A stretch of 64,000 nt of DNA, taken from Streptomyces sp. HUAS YS2 (GTDB lineage Bacteria > Actinomycetota > Actinomycetes > Streptomycetales > Streptomycetaceae). Positions 1 through 7,487 of the stretch are shown here, piece by piece (the stretch's first letter is position 1; each line of letters begins with the position of its first letter). The stretch is taken from assembly GCF_033343995.1 (NCBI RefSeq), contig NZ_CP137573.1, positions 6,171,001-6,235,000 on the forward strand, given 5' to 3'. The notes below the pieces were generated by a model. The model was not told the DNA's origin, made no database searches, and was given only the letters and a program-made list of their open reading frames with translations. A program made the position numbers and the translations under genes.

Positions 1-66
1 GCGCCGGTCGGCTCGTACCGCTCGCTCCGAGCGCGCCTCGCGCCGTCCGGGTTCGCGCCGTGGGGC

Positions 67-124
67 GTGAGCCAGGGCCGCCCGGGCTCACGCGGCCGCG
101 TGCGGCCCGGCCGGGCCGCACGCG
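67..124 (-). terminator. Twin hairpin terminator after the acyltransferase gene
   Basis: Two GC-rich inverted repeats follow the stop of the minus-strand acyltransferase gene. One has arms 67-73 and 85-91. The stronger one is an 11-bp perfect stem, 97-107 with 114-124 and a 6-nt loop, ending next to the stop codon. There is no U-run, which is usual for streptomycete terminators. Confidence 0.6.
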
Positions 125-125
125 T

Positions 126-692
126 TCAGCGGGTCAGGAAGGCCAGGCGGGCCTTCTTTTCCGGGATGAAGACCTCCGGGAGGTCCACCTCCGGCAGGAC
201 GACCTCCGGGCCCAGGGTGAAGCCCGCGCGGGCGAGGCGGGCGACGGCCTTGTCGTTCGCGGCGTCCGGTTCGGCGACGATCCGGGTGCGGTCCTTCAGC
301 GCGAAGTCGACGAGCGCGGTCAGCAGGCCCGCCGTGAAGCCCCGCTCCGGGGCGGCGGCGACCGGCCCGATCAGGAAGTGCACGCCGATGTCGCCCGGCC
401 GCACCTCGTAGCACTCCGACACCCGGTCCGCCTCCGGCTCGTACGTCTGGAACAGCCCGACCGGCTCGCCGTCCCGGTGCACCAGGAAGCCGTGGTGCGT
501 GGTCAGCGAGTCGAGGTGCGCGTAGACGTCCCGGACCTGCTCGACCGTCGTGTCCGCCATGCCCCAGAAGCGTGCCCGCTCCTCGGTGACCCAGCCGTGG
601 ATCAGCGCGGCGTCGCGGTCCGGGTCGATGCGGTCGACCCGGACCGTGCCGAAGCCCTCGACGGTCTGCTCGTGCTCAGCGTTCGCGGTCAT
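126..692 (-). CDS. desH: GNAT acyltransferase, siderophore-type
   Basis: This 188-aa single-domain acyltransferase resembles the AlcB/IucB type that acylates hydroxylamines or amines in hydroxamate siderophore synthesis. The acyl-CoA-binding core carries HFLIGP, then EPDAAND and the ARAGF turn typical of this subgroup. The ATG at 692 has a GAGGA ribosome site about 6 nt upstream and lies inside the end of the amidase gene (17-nt overlap), so the pair is probably translationally coupled. An iron box upstream of the amidase implies iron repression. I recall a desG/desH pair proposed for aryl-modified desferrioxamines; the symbol rests on that memory. The exact acyl donor is unknown. Confidence 0.75.
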   Translation of the reverse strand: MTANAEHEQTVEGFGTVRVDRIDPDRDAALIHGWVTEERARFWGMADTTVEQVRDVYAHLDSLTTHHGFLVHRDGEPVGLFQTYEPEADRVSECYEVRPGDIGVHFLIGPVAAAPERGFTAGLLTALVDFALKDRTRIVAEPDAANDKAVARLARAGFTLGPEVVLPEVDLPEVFIPEKKARLAFLTR

Positions 693-2811
693 GATGGTCC
701 TCGTACTCCTTCGTCAGGTGGTTCCAGTCGGTGACGACGGGGGCGAGTTCGCCCCTAAGCCACAGCGGCAGTTGGTCGCGGTGGTGCGGATCGCCGGGCA
801 CGCCGGACGCGCCGAACGGCACGATCCACGCACTGCGTTCGCGGTCCGCGAGGTCCCAGACGTACCGGGCGGCCGAGGCCCGCGCCGAGCGGTCCGTGTA
901 CCCGGGCACGCTGGACGTCGACAGCACGCAGTCGTGGTCGCCGCCGAGCCCCGGCCACTGCGCGTCGTCGCCGTCCGGCAGCGCCTGCCACGGCGCCAGC
1001 CGGTGCGTCGCGCCCCATGCCGGTGGCGGGTCGCCCGCCGCGACCTCCTCCAGCGCCGCGCGTACGATCCGCACCACGTCCGCCTCCGGTACGGGCCCGG
1101 CGACCAGCAGCGTCTCCAGCGCGTACGCGACCCGGGGCCCGAGCGCCAGCCAGGGGCGGAACACCGCCGGGTACGGGGCGGGTTCGCGCAGCGCGGCGAA
1201 CGCCTCGTGCGCGGCCACGCCCCGCACGACGGCCCCGCGGACGGCGGCGAACACCCCGGCGTCCGTGCTCCCGGCGTCCATCCGCCGGTCCCAGGCCAGC
1301 AGTCGCGCGCCGAGGACCGCGGCCTCGGGGGAGAGCCACGATGCGTCCTGCCGCCCGACGGCGGCCAGCAGGACGGCCGCGGAGGGGTTGTCGGTGTCCC
1401 GGTGGATCGCGGTCGTCCTGTCCGGCGTCCACGCGTCCGACGCCGCCAGTAGCGCGTCGATGCGGGCCGCGCGGTGCGGCGGGGCGAACTCCACGCCCAG
1501 CGGGGCCGCGAGGCCCCGGGCGTTGGCCATCACCGCGTGGCCGTCGACGGCCGCGCGCGGGGTCGGCGCGGGGTCCGCCGCCCAGGCGTGCGCGGTCTCC
1601 CAGGCCGGTACGATCCGCAGGGAGTTGGCCCGGTCCCGTACCGGCACGTGCCCGGCGACCCGGTGCAGCAGGCCGCCCTCCGTGTCGGCGGCCTGGACCA
1701 CGTTCACCGGCTCCACCCAGCGGTCGAGCGCACGGTCCACGTCCGCCACGGTCCGGGCCGCGAGCAGCGCCGGCAGCGCGGAGAAGCCGAGCTCCCCGGT
1801 GACCCGCGGCGGGTACCGCAGGCTGAGCGCCGCGCCCTCCTCGCCGGGGCCGACAGTGCCCACCTCACCCGGTCCTCCAACGCCCTCCTCACCCGGTCCG
1901 CCCGCGATCACCGGGCCCCGGTCCGTCTCGATCACCTCGACCGTCACCGGGTCGCCGGCCGCGACCTCGACCGTCTCGGTGTGGACGGTCGCCGTGCGCC
2001 AGCCCTCCGGGCCCAGGGCCTCCACGCCGCCGTCCGCGCCGCGCCGCAGCCGCTCCCGGTACACGTCCTGGTAGTCGGCCATCGCGTTGGTGATCGCCCA
2101 GGCGACCCGCCCGGTGTGACCGAAGTGCGCGAGGCCGGGCACGCCGGGCACGGCGAGGCCCACCACGTCGTACTCCGGGCAGGACAGCCTGATCTGCTGG
2201 TACACGCCCGGGTCCTCGATGAACCGGTGCGGGTCGCCCGCCACCAGCGCCGCGCCGCTCGCGGTCCGCTCCCCGGCGACCACCCAGCCGTTGGAGCCCG
2301 CCGTGCCCGGGCCGTCCGTGGCGAACAGCTCCGTCCACTCCGGTCCGAGCCGGGTCGCCACCTCCTCGCGCCACAGCTTCGTCGGGAACCCGGCGAACAG
2401 GATGTGCGTGGACAGCCACACCGCGAGCGGCGTCCACGGCTCCCACCGGCCCGGTACGAGCCCCGTCGCGGCGAACTCGGGGGCGCGCGCGGCCCCTTCC
2501 GCTAGGCCGGCGCCGACGCCCTCGGCGTACGCGCGCAGCCAGTCCGCGGTCTCCGGGTCCCGGTCCGCCAGTCGCGCGAAGCACCGCCGCGCCGTGTCCG
2601 CGAGCCGCACCCGGCGGGCGAACACGTCCCAGTCGACGGCCTCCGGTCCGAGGAAGGCGGCCGAGCCGCCCAGCGCACGGTGCCGCTCGACCTCCAGCTG
2701 CCAGGCGCGGTCGACCGCGGTCACCCGGCCCTGCGCGAAGGCGAGTTCACGCGGGTCGGACGCGCGCAGATGCGGGATCCCCCAGGCGTCCCGGTAGACC
2801 TCGATGCTCAC
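676..2811 (-). CDS. desG: Penicillin-amidase-family Ntn hydrolase
   Basis: This 711-aa protein belongs to the penicillin acylase (S45) family, whose precursor self-cleaves to expose an N-terminal nucleophile. The segment GTAGSNGWVVAG near residue 173 gives the expected Ser-Asn-Gly start of the beta chain, and DPHRF follows where the oxyanion and substrate loops lie. I chose GTG 2811 because the homologous sequence begins at SIEVYRDAWGIPHL; the frame is open much further upstream but that part does not look like protein. No signal peptide is visible, so it is probably cytoplasmic, unlike classical penicillin acylases. The iron box 18 bp upstream and the GNAT partner point to making or breaking amides in a hydroxamate siderophore rather than beta-lactams. 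The desG symbol is from recollection. Confidence 0.8.
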   Translation of the reverse strand: MSIEVYRDAWGIPHLRASDPRELAFAQGRVTAVDRAWQLEVERHRALGGSAAFLGPEAVDWDVFARRVRLADTARRCFARLADRDPETADWLRAYAEGVGAGLAEGAARAPEFAATGLVPGRWEPWTPLAVWLSTHILFAGFPTKLWREEVATRLGPEWTELFATDGPGTAGSNGWVVAGERTASGAALVAGDPHRFIEDPGVYQQIRLSCPEYDVVGLAVPGVPGLAHFGHTGRVAWAITNAMADYQDVYRERLRRGADGGVEALGPEGWRTATVHTETVEVAAGDPVTVEVIETDRGPVIAGGPGEEGVGGPGEVGTVGPGEEGAALSLRYPPRVTGELGFSALPALLAARTVADVDRALDRWVEPVNVVQAADTEGGLLHRVAGHVPVRDRANSLRIVPAWETAHAWAADPAPTPRAAVDGHAVMANARGLAAPLGVEFAPPHRAARIDALLAASDAWTPDRTTAIHRDTDNPSAAVLLAAVGRQDASWLSPEAAVLGARLLAWDRRMDAGSTDAGVFAAVRGAVVRGVAAHEAFAALREPAPYPAVFRPWLALGPRVAYALETLLVAGPVPEADVVRIVRAALEEVAAGDPPPAWGATHRLAPWQALPDGDDAQWPGLGGDHDCVLSTSSVPGYTDRSARASAARYVWDLADRERSAWIVPFGASGVPGDPHHRDQLPLWLRGELAPVVTDWNHLTKEYEDHHDRER

Positions 2812-2828
2812 TCCGGCCCCGATCTCTC

Positions 2829-2847
2829 TTAGGTTAGGCTGGCCTAA
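2829..2847. promoter_or_regulatory. Iron box (DmdR/IdeR operator)
   Basis: TTAGGTTAGGCTGGCCTAA differs from the DtxR/IdeR-type consensus at only about two positions in the right arm. It lies between the divergent amidase (start 2811) and siderophore-interacting protein (start 2923), so one DmdR1-like repressor site could shut both transcription units when iron is plentiful. Confidence 0.88.
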
Positions 2848-2922
2848 ATTAAGCCACCGCCGCCCGGGACGCAATCCGGGACCGACGGCGGACTGCTCGC
2901 CGCCGCCGGTGTCCATCCGACC

Positions 2923-3492
2923 ATGTGGGTCCGGCTCTGGTTCGACAACGGCGGCCGGCCGCACCAGCGCGGCTACACCCTCGTCGACCCGGACCCGGCG
3001 GCCGGGACCTTCTCCGTGGAGTTCGCGCTGCACGACGGTCCCGCCTGCGACTGGGCCCGCGCCTGCCGGCCCGGCGACACCATCGAGGCCACCCTCCAGG
3101 GCACCGGCTTCACCGCCCCCGAACCGCTCCCGAGCCGGCTCTTCCTGGTCGGCGACCCCGCCTCGCTGCCCGCGGTGAACTCCCTGCTCGACGACGCGCC
3201 GGCCACCCCGGCCACCGTGTGGTTCGAGACCTCGCGCCCCGACCACGACGAGCTGCCGATGCGCCTCGACCCGGACCGGCACGACCTGCGCCGGGTCCCG
3301 CGCCACGACGGCGGCGCCCACCTCGTCGAGCGGGTCCGCGCCGAACTGCCCGCGCTGCTCGACGCCGAGCCGCAGCCGTACGTCTGGATCGCCTGCGACA
3401 CCGCGACCACCCGCACCCTCTCCGCGTACGTGCGCAAGGAACTCGGAGTACCGAAGGACCGGGTGCACGCCCTGGGGTACTGGCGACCCTGA
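2923..3492 (+). CDS. Siderophore-interacting protein (flavin ferric reductase), short form
   Basis: This 189-aa protein matches the siderophore-interacting family, FAD/NAD(P)H reductases that release iron from ferric siderophores in the cytoplasm. The FAD-binding RxYT motif appears as HQRGYTL near residue 15, the C-terminal domain has LVGDPASLPAVN, and the chain ends in the family-typical GYWRP. It is shorter than the usual 240-280 aa because the N-terminal FAD-domain strands are reduced; an in-frame stop at 2845 prevents a much longer version. No good ribosome site precedes ATG 2923. The shared iron box implies induction in iron starvation. Confidence 0.8.
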   Translation: MWVRLWFDNGGRPHQRGYTLVDPDPAAGTFSVEFALHDGPACDWARACRPGDTIEATLQGTGFTAPEPLPSRLFLVGDPASLPAVNSLLDDAPATPATVWFETSRPDHDELPMRLDPDRHDLRRVPRHDGGAHLVERVRAELPALLDAEPQPYVWIACDTATTRTLSAYVRKELGVPKDRVHALGYWRP

Positions 3493-3797
3493 CGCCCCCG
3501 CGGGGGTGGTGCGCCGGGTTGACGGTCCGTGACCCCGGCCCGGCGCGTTTCGTTGAGACATCTCGCGCATTCGCCGGCGTATCGCGCGACGTGCGGGGCA
3601 CCCGGGAACGCGTGTGTCGAAAGAATCGAATAAGGGCGCGGAAACCCCCCTTTGGAGTGAACTCGCTGCAGGTGTCTGTCAGTTCACTCTTCGTGCGTAA
3701 AGATTCCGGTGTCTCGAGTCGCCGAGTCCGCGATCCGCACCCGTGTCCCCGGGTGGGCGGTCGGCGACGCCATGTCTCTTGTGGGGGTTCCACCACC
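3493..3797. other. Intergenic region with a strong inverted repeat
   Basis: These 305 bases precede the surface-protein gene and contain no credible ORF. Base composition is less GC-rich than in genes. The notable element is the 9-bp inverted repeat at 3655-3689, listed separately. A promoter for the downstream gene presumably lies here but I could not assign -35 and -10 boxes with confidence. Confidence 0.6.
3655..3689. repeat. Perfect 9-bp inverted repeat with 17-nt spacer
   Basis: GAGTGAACT at 3655-3663 is the exact reverse complement of AGTTCACTC at 3681-3689. It lies 109 bp upstream of the surface-protein start. It could be a dimeric regulator site or an RNA hairpin in the leader; the 17-nt spacer fits either. 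Confidence 0.7.
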
Positions 3798-4754
3798 TTG
3801 AACAGCAACACCTTCCGCATGCCCGTACGCCGCACCGCCGTCGCCGCGACCGTCGCCGCGCTGGCCGTCGGGCCCGTCGCCCTCGCCGCGCCCGCGGCGC
3901 ACGCCACGGGCGGCAAGGGTGGCGAGGGGCGCGCGAGCGCCGTCGTCCTGCGGACCGGTCTCGACGTCTCCCTGCTCAACAAGACGGTGCAGGTTCCGCT
4001 GAAGGCCTCGCTCAACGAGGTCCAGGCACCGGCGAGTGCCGACAAGACCGCGCTCACCGTCGAGCTGGACGGCGTCGACAAGGGCAAGCCGTTCAGCGTG
4101 CTGCGCGCGGACGTGGCCACGGCCAGGGCGACCGTGGGCAAGAAGAAGGCGGAGGGGTACACGAACGTCGCCCGGGCGCGGCTGCACGTGCCCGGTCTTC
4201 CGTTGCTGTCCCTGATCGAGGTCGAGAAGGTCACGTCGAAGGCGGTCTGCGAGGTGGGCCGGCAGCCGGTCGCCGAGTCGAACGTGCTCGGCCATGTCAC
4301 CGTGCTCGGGCAGAAGACCAAGCTCACCGCGGGCGGGACGACCAAAGTGACGGTGCCCGGGGTCGGCGAGGTCACCCTCGACCTGTCGAGGACGCGGACC
4401 ACCTCGCGCACCGCCGCGGCGACCGCGCTGGAGCTCAAGGTCGAGGTCAACCCGCTCAAGCTGAACGTTGCCGAGGTCAATGGTGTGGTGACGCTCGCCG
4501 AGGCGACCTGCGAGACCCCGAAGAGCACGCAGCCGAGCACGCCGCCGTCGGACGAGCCGAGCGAGCCGGGCGAGCCGGGCGAGTCGACGGAGGAGAACAC
4601 CGGCGTGCAGGCCCAGGGCGGCGACGGGCCCGACCTCGCCGAGACCGGCGGCAGCGCGGCGACTCCGTACCTGGCGGGCGGCGCGGCGGTGCTGCTCGCG
4701 GGCGGCGCGGGTGCGCTCGCCCTGACCCGCGCCCGAGGCCGCGCCCGCGGCTGA
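3798..4754 (+). CDS. Sortase-anchored secreted protein (LAETG)
   Basis: This 318-aa exported protein has no recognised enzymatic domain. It starts with an RR-containing signal peptide (hydrophobic run AAVTVAALAVG-like, cleavage after AHA near residue 37). A Lys/Thr/Val-rich beta body follows, then a Ser/Pro/Glu-rich spacer with DEPSEPGEPGE, and finally LAETGG near residue 280, a hydrophobic helix and an Arg-rich tail. LAxTG is the motif of class E sortases, so covalent attachment to peptidoglycan is expected. TTG 3798 was chosen for its GGGGG ribosome site 10 nt upstream; ATG 3819 is the alternative. The two Cys in the body (CEVG and TCETP) could form a disulfide. Confidence 0.75.
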   Translation: MNSNTFRMPVRRTAVAATVAALAVGPVALAAPAAHATGGKGGEGRASAVVLRTGLDVSLLNKTVQVPLKASLNEVQAPASADKTALTVELDGVDKGKPFSVLRADVATARATVGKKKAEGYTNVARARLHVPGLPLLSLIEVEKVTSKAVCEVGRQPVAESNVLGHVTVLGQKTKLTAGGTTKVTVPGVGEVTLDLSRTRTTSRTAAATALELKVEVNPLKLNVAEVNGVVTLAEATCETPKSTQPSTPPSDEPSEPGEPGESTEENTGVQAQGGDGPDLAETGGSAATPYLAGGAAVLLAGGAGALALTRARGRARG

Positions 4755-4769
4755 CGCCCGCGTCTCCAC

Positions 4770-4940
4770 CTCCGTTGTGGGCCGGGCGCCTCCGCCACAA
4801 GCTCGTACCCGCACCCCGTGTGCGCCGCCCCCGCAAGCGCGGCGCCCACGTGGTGCGGGCAGGAGCATGTGCGGAACGCGCCCGCAGAGGCGCCGTCCCG
4901 TGTGCCCACCCGTCCCGCCCTGCGGGACGATTGCCCACAC
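4770..4940. repeat. Intergenic repeat element, copy 1 (GTGGGCA/TGCCCAC family)
   Basis: This sits between the convergent surface-protein and cobC genes. It opens with CGTTGTGGGC and closes with TGTGCCCACC, a perfect 8-bp stem (4911-4918 with 4922-4929) and TTGCCCACA. The same arm sequences recur at 23538-23640. I recognise these as a family scattered through streptomycete intergenic regions. It probably also serves as a bidirectional terminator. Confidence 0.6.
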
Positions 4941-4960
4941 GGGGTCAACCGCTCGGCGCG

Positions 4961-6025
4961 TCAGCCGGTAGCGCAGCCTGCCATGACCAGCGCCTGGTCC
5001 AGCGCCTGGAGGAAGCGGTTCGTCGTGGCGCGGTCCCGGACCGCGAGCCGGAGCCAGTTCCGGTCCAGGCCGGGGAACGTGTCCCCGCGCCGCGCCGCGA
5101 AGCCGAGGTCGCGCAGCCGGTCCCGTACGACGTCCGCCCGGTCCACCCGGATCAGGACGAACGAGCCCTCCGCCGCCGCCACCACCCGCACCTCGTCGAA
5201 CTCCGCGAGCCCGGCCAGCAGATGCGTCCGCTCCACCGCGATCCGGTGCGCCGCGTGCTCCGCCTCCGCCAGCGCCGCCCGCGTCATGCACGCCTCGGCC
5301 GCCACCAGCGCCGGAGTCGACACCGGCCACAGCGGCTGTGCGTGCCCGAGCGCCGCGACCGTCTCCGGGTGGGCCAGGACGTAGCCGATCCGCAGCCCCG
5401 CCAGACCCCAGGTCTTCGTCAGGCTGCGCAGCACCACCAGGCCCGGCACGTCCGTCCGCCCCGCCAGCGACTCCCGCTCGCCCGGCACCGCGTCCATGAA
5501 CGCCTCGTCGACCACCAGCGTCCGGCCGGGACGGGCCAGCGAGGCGATCGTCTCCGCGGGATGCAGCACCGACGTCGGGTTCGTCGGATTGCCGATCACC
5601 ACCAGGTCCGCGTCCTCGGGCACCGCCGCCGGGTCGAGCCGGAACCCGTCCGCCTCGCGCAGCAGCACCCGGCCCACGTCGTGGCCCGCGTCCCGCAGAG
5701 CCGCCTCCGGCTCGGTGAACTGCGGGTGCACCACCACCGGCCGGCGCACCGGCAGCGCCCGGGCCAGCAGCACGAAGGCCTCCGCCGCGCCCGCCGTCAG
5801 CAGGACCCGGTCGGCCGGCAGGTTGTGCCGCTCCGCGACGGCGGCCCGCGCGGCCCGCCCGTCCGGATACGCGGCCAGCCCCAGCAGGGAGTCCGCGATG
5901 CGCTCACGGAGCCAGTCCGGGGGCGTGTTCGTGCGGACGTTGACCGCGAGGTCGATCAGCTTCTCGTCCCGGACCTCCGCGTCACCGTGGTGCCGCAGGT
6001 CGTGGACATCGGAGTGCGTATACAT
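4961..6025 (-). CDS. cobC: Aminotransferase-like threonine-phosphate decarboxylase (CobC/CobD type)
   Basis: This 354-aa class I/II PLP enzyme is of the type that supplies (R)-1-amino-2-propanol phosphate for the cobalamin nucleotide arm. It has NPTNPTS near the cofactor site, VVDEAF, and the PLP lysine in SLTKTWGLAGLRIGY. Its place beside cobE, cobB and cobQ supports the cobalamin role, though histidinol-phosphate aminotransferase-like activity cannot be excluded from sequence. Start ATG 6025 falls inside the open tail of the upstream cobE frame (70-nt overlap), which is unusual and probably reflects the odd cobE end rather than real coupling. Confidence 0.78.
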   Translation of the reverse strand: MYTHSDVHDLRHHGDAEVRDEKLIDLAVNVRTNTPPDWLRERIADSLLGLAAYPDGRAARAAVAERHNLPADRVLLTAGAAEAFVLLARALPVRRPVVVHPQFTEPEAALRDAGHDVGRVLLREADGFRLDPAAVPEDADLVVIGNPTNPTSVLHPAETIASLARPGRTLVVDEAFMDAVPGERESLAGRTDVPGLVVLRSLTKTWGLAGLRIGYVLAHPETVAALGHAQPLWPVSTPALVAAEACMTRAALAEAEHAAHRIAVERTHLLAGLAEFDEVRVVAAAEGSFVLIRVDRADVVRDRLRDLGFAARRGDTFPGLDRNWLRLAVRDRATTNRFLQALDQALVMAGCATG

Positions 6026-6711
6026 GGCCGCCGTGGGGTGAGTGGGGGGTGGACGGCGGGCCGTGGGTTGCGGACCGCCGGTGGAGCGGGGTGGTACTGA
6101 TCCCGTAACTCCTCGCTGGATCCGACAACTTCGGCGGATCGCTCCCGGACTCCGGGTAAGGGCCCGCGCACCGGAGGTGCGGCGGGCGCGCCGGGTGCGC
6201 TCTCACCACCGCTGTACCCGTGTCTCTCCGGCAACAACCGTGCGGCCGGGGCGCCTTCGTTCGGAACATCGCGTCCGTACGGCGCATTCGGGGCACTCCG
6301 GGCGATCGCGCACGTCGCGCGCGCGGGTCCCGTCCCGTCCGTGCGCGACTTCCGCTTCGGTACGAGCAGCAGCCCGCCCGGCCCCGCGCCCGCGAGCGCC
6401 GCCGCCTCGGCCACCGACGCCGTCCCCGCCACGGCCGCCACGTCCGCCGACGGGTGCGGCACGTCGATCCGCGCCAGCTCCGCCGCCGCGAACGCCCGTA
6501 CCGGCAGCCCCAGACGCTCCGCCGCGCCCACGACGCCCGGCTCGTCCGCCTTCGCCGCGACCGTCGCGAGCGCCGCGAGGCGGCCCGCACTCAGCCCCGC
6601 CGACCGCAGGCACTCCTCGACCAGACCCGCCACCTCGTCCACGGACACGCCACGGCCCGCCCCGACCCCGGCGACGAGATCGCGCTCCGCACCCGGCGCG
6701 GCCTCCGCCAC
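5956..6711 (-). CDS. cobE: CobE/CbiG C-terminal domain protein with aberrant 3' tail
   Basis: Residues 1 to about 140 form a complete CbiG C-terminal/CobE domain: GVGAGRGVS at the start, then TVAAKADEPGV, DVPHPSADV and ASVAEAAAL, ending at TCAIARS. CobE-type proteins assist acetaldehyde release after ring contraction in aerobic cobalamin synthesis. After that the frame stays open for roughly 110 more codons, but with TTA and other A/T-ending codons and no protein character, and it runs 70 nt into cobC. The real function thus ends near 6284. GTG 6711 is the best in-frame start; its ribosome site is poor. The tail may mark a deletion junction or frameshift. Confidence 0.6.
   Translation of the reverse strand: MAEAAPGAERDLVAGVGAGRGVSVDEVAGLVEECLRSAGLSAGRLAALATVAAKADEPGVVGAAERLGLPVRAFAAAELARIDVPHPSADVAAVAGTASVAEAAALAGAGPGGLLLVPKRKSRTDGTGPARATCAIARSAPNAPYGRDVPNEGAPAARLLPERHGYSGGESAPGAPAAPPVRGPLPGVRERSAEVVGSSEELRDQYHPAPPAVRNPRPAVHPPLTPRRPCIRTPMSTTCGTTVTRRSGTRS
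6026..6283. other. Non-coding-looking stretch between cobC and the cobE domain
   Basis: It is formally inside the cobE reading frame on the minus strand, but codon use is not streptomycete-like (several TTA, GAT, GTT and GAA codons) and no domain is visible. It contains an imperfect GATCCG/CGGATC repeat near 6118-6140. It probably carries the cobC promoter; no riboswitch consensus was found. Confidence 0.5.
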
Positions 6712-6759
6712 CGGGTCGCTGATGTGCGCGGGACGCCGTCCATCGGATAGCAAAGGCCC

Positions 6760-7485
6760 ATGGCCGTACTCGTCGCGCTCGGCGCGTTCCTGATGACGCT
6801 GTTCGGCGGCTGGGCGGCGCAGCGCGTCACCGACCGCCGCCATCTCGTGCTCGGCCTGGCCGGCGGCCTGATGCTCGGCGTCGTCGGACTCGACCTGCTG
6901 CCCGAGGCGATGGAGGCCGCGGGCGACGAGGTCTTCGGCGTACCCGGGGCGCTGCTGCTCTTCGTCGGCGGCTTCCTCTTCACCCACCTCGTGGAACGCC
7001 TGCTGGCCGTCCGTCAGGCCGCCCACGGAGTCGAGGCGGGGGAGCGATTGCCGCAGGTCGGCCTCACCGCGGCAGCCGCGATGGTCGCGCACAGCCTGAT
7101 GGACGGCATCGCGCTCGGCGCCGCGTTCCAGGTCGGCGGCGGCATGGGCGCCGCCGTCGCGCTGGCCGTCGTCAGCCACGACTTCGCCGACGGGTTCAAC
7201 ACGTACACGATCACCAGCCTGTACGGGAACGCCCGCCGCAAGGCCGTCGCCATGCTGGTCGCGGACGCGATCGCGCCGGTCCTCGGCGCCGCGTCCACCT
7301 TGCTGTTCACCCTTCCGGAGGAACTTCTCGGCGGCTATCTCGGGTTCTTCGGCGGCGCGCTGCTCTACCTCGCCGCGTCCGAGATCCTGCCCGAGGCCCA
7401 TCACGAACACCCCGCGCGCTCCACCCTGCTGTGCACGGTGGCGGGCGTGGGCTTCATCTGGCTCGTGGTGGGCCTGGCGGGCTGA
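6760..7485 (+). CDS. ZIP-family divalent metal transporter
   Basis: This 241-aa membrane protein has about eight hydrophobic segments. The ZIP-family metal site is seen as HSLMDGIALG and, in the next helix, HDFADGFNTY. ZIP proteins import zinc, iron, manganese or related metals. It is divergent from cobE (48 bp between starts) and convergent with cobB (2-bp gap), so it sits inside the cobalamin block. Cobalt uptake is therefore attractive but is inference from position only. The downstream FTLPEELLGGYLGF region and LAASEILPEAHHEH tail are also His/Glu rich. Confidence 0.85.
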   Translation: MAVLVALGAFLMTLFGGWAAQRVTDRRHLVLGLAGGLMLGVVGLDLLPEAMEAAGDEVFGVPGALLLFVGGFLFTHLVERLLAVRQAAHGVEAGERLPQVGLTAAAAMVAHSLMDGIALGAAFQVGGGMGAAVALAVVSHDFADGFNTYTITSLYGNARRKAVAMLVADAIAPVLGAASTLLFTLPEELLGGYLGFFGGALLYLAASEILPEAHHEHPARSTLLCTVAGVGFIWLVVGLAG

Positions 7486-7487
7486 TC

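Noticed and set aside
676..2811. Beta-lactam gene cluster suggested by a penicillin acylase
   Set aside because: No NRPS, isopenicillin synthase or beta-lactam gene nearby; the iron box and GNAT gene point to siderophores.
2812..3570. A 253-codon N-terminal extension of the penicillin-amidase frame
   Set aside because: It crosses the iron box and the siderophore-interacting gene on the other strand and lacks protein-like sequence; homology starts at SIEVYRDAWG.
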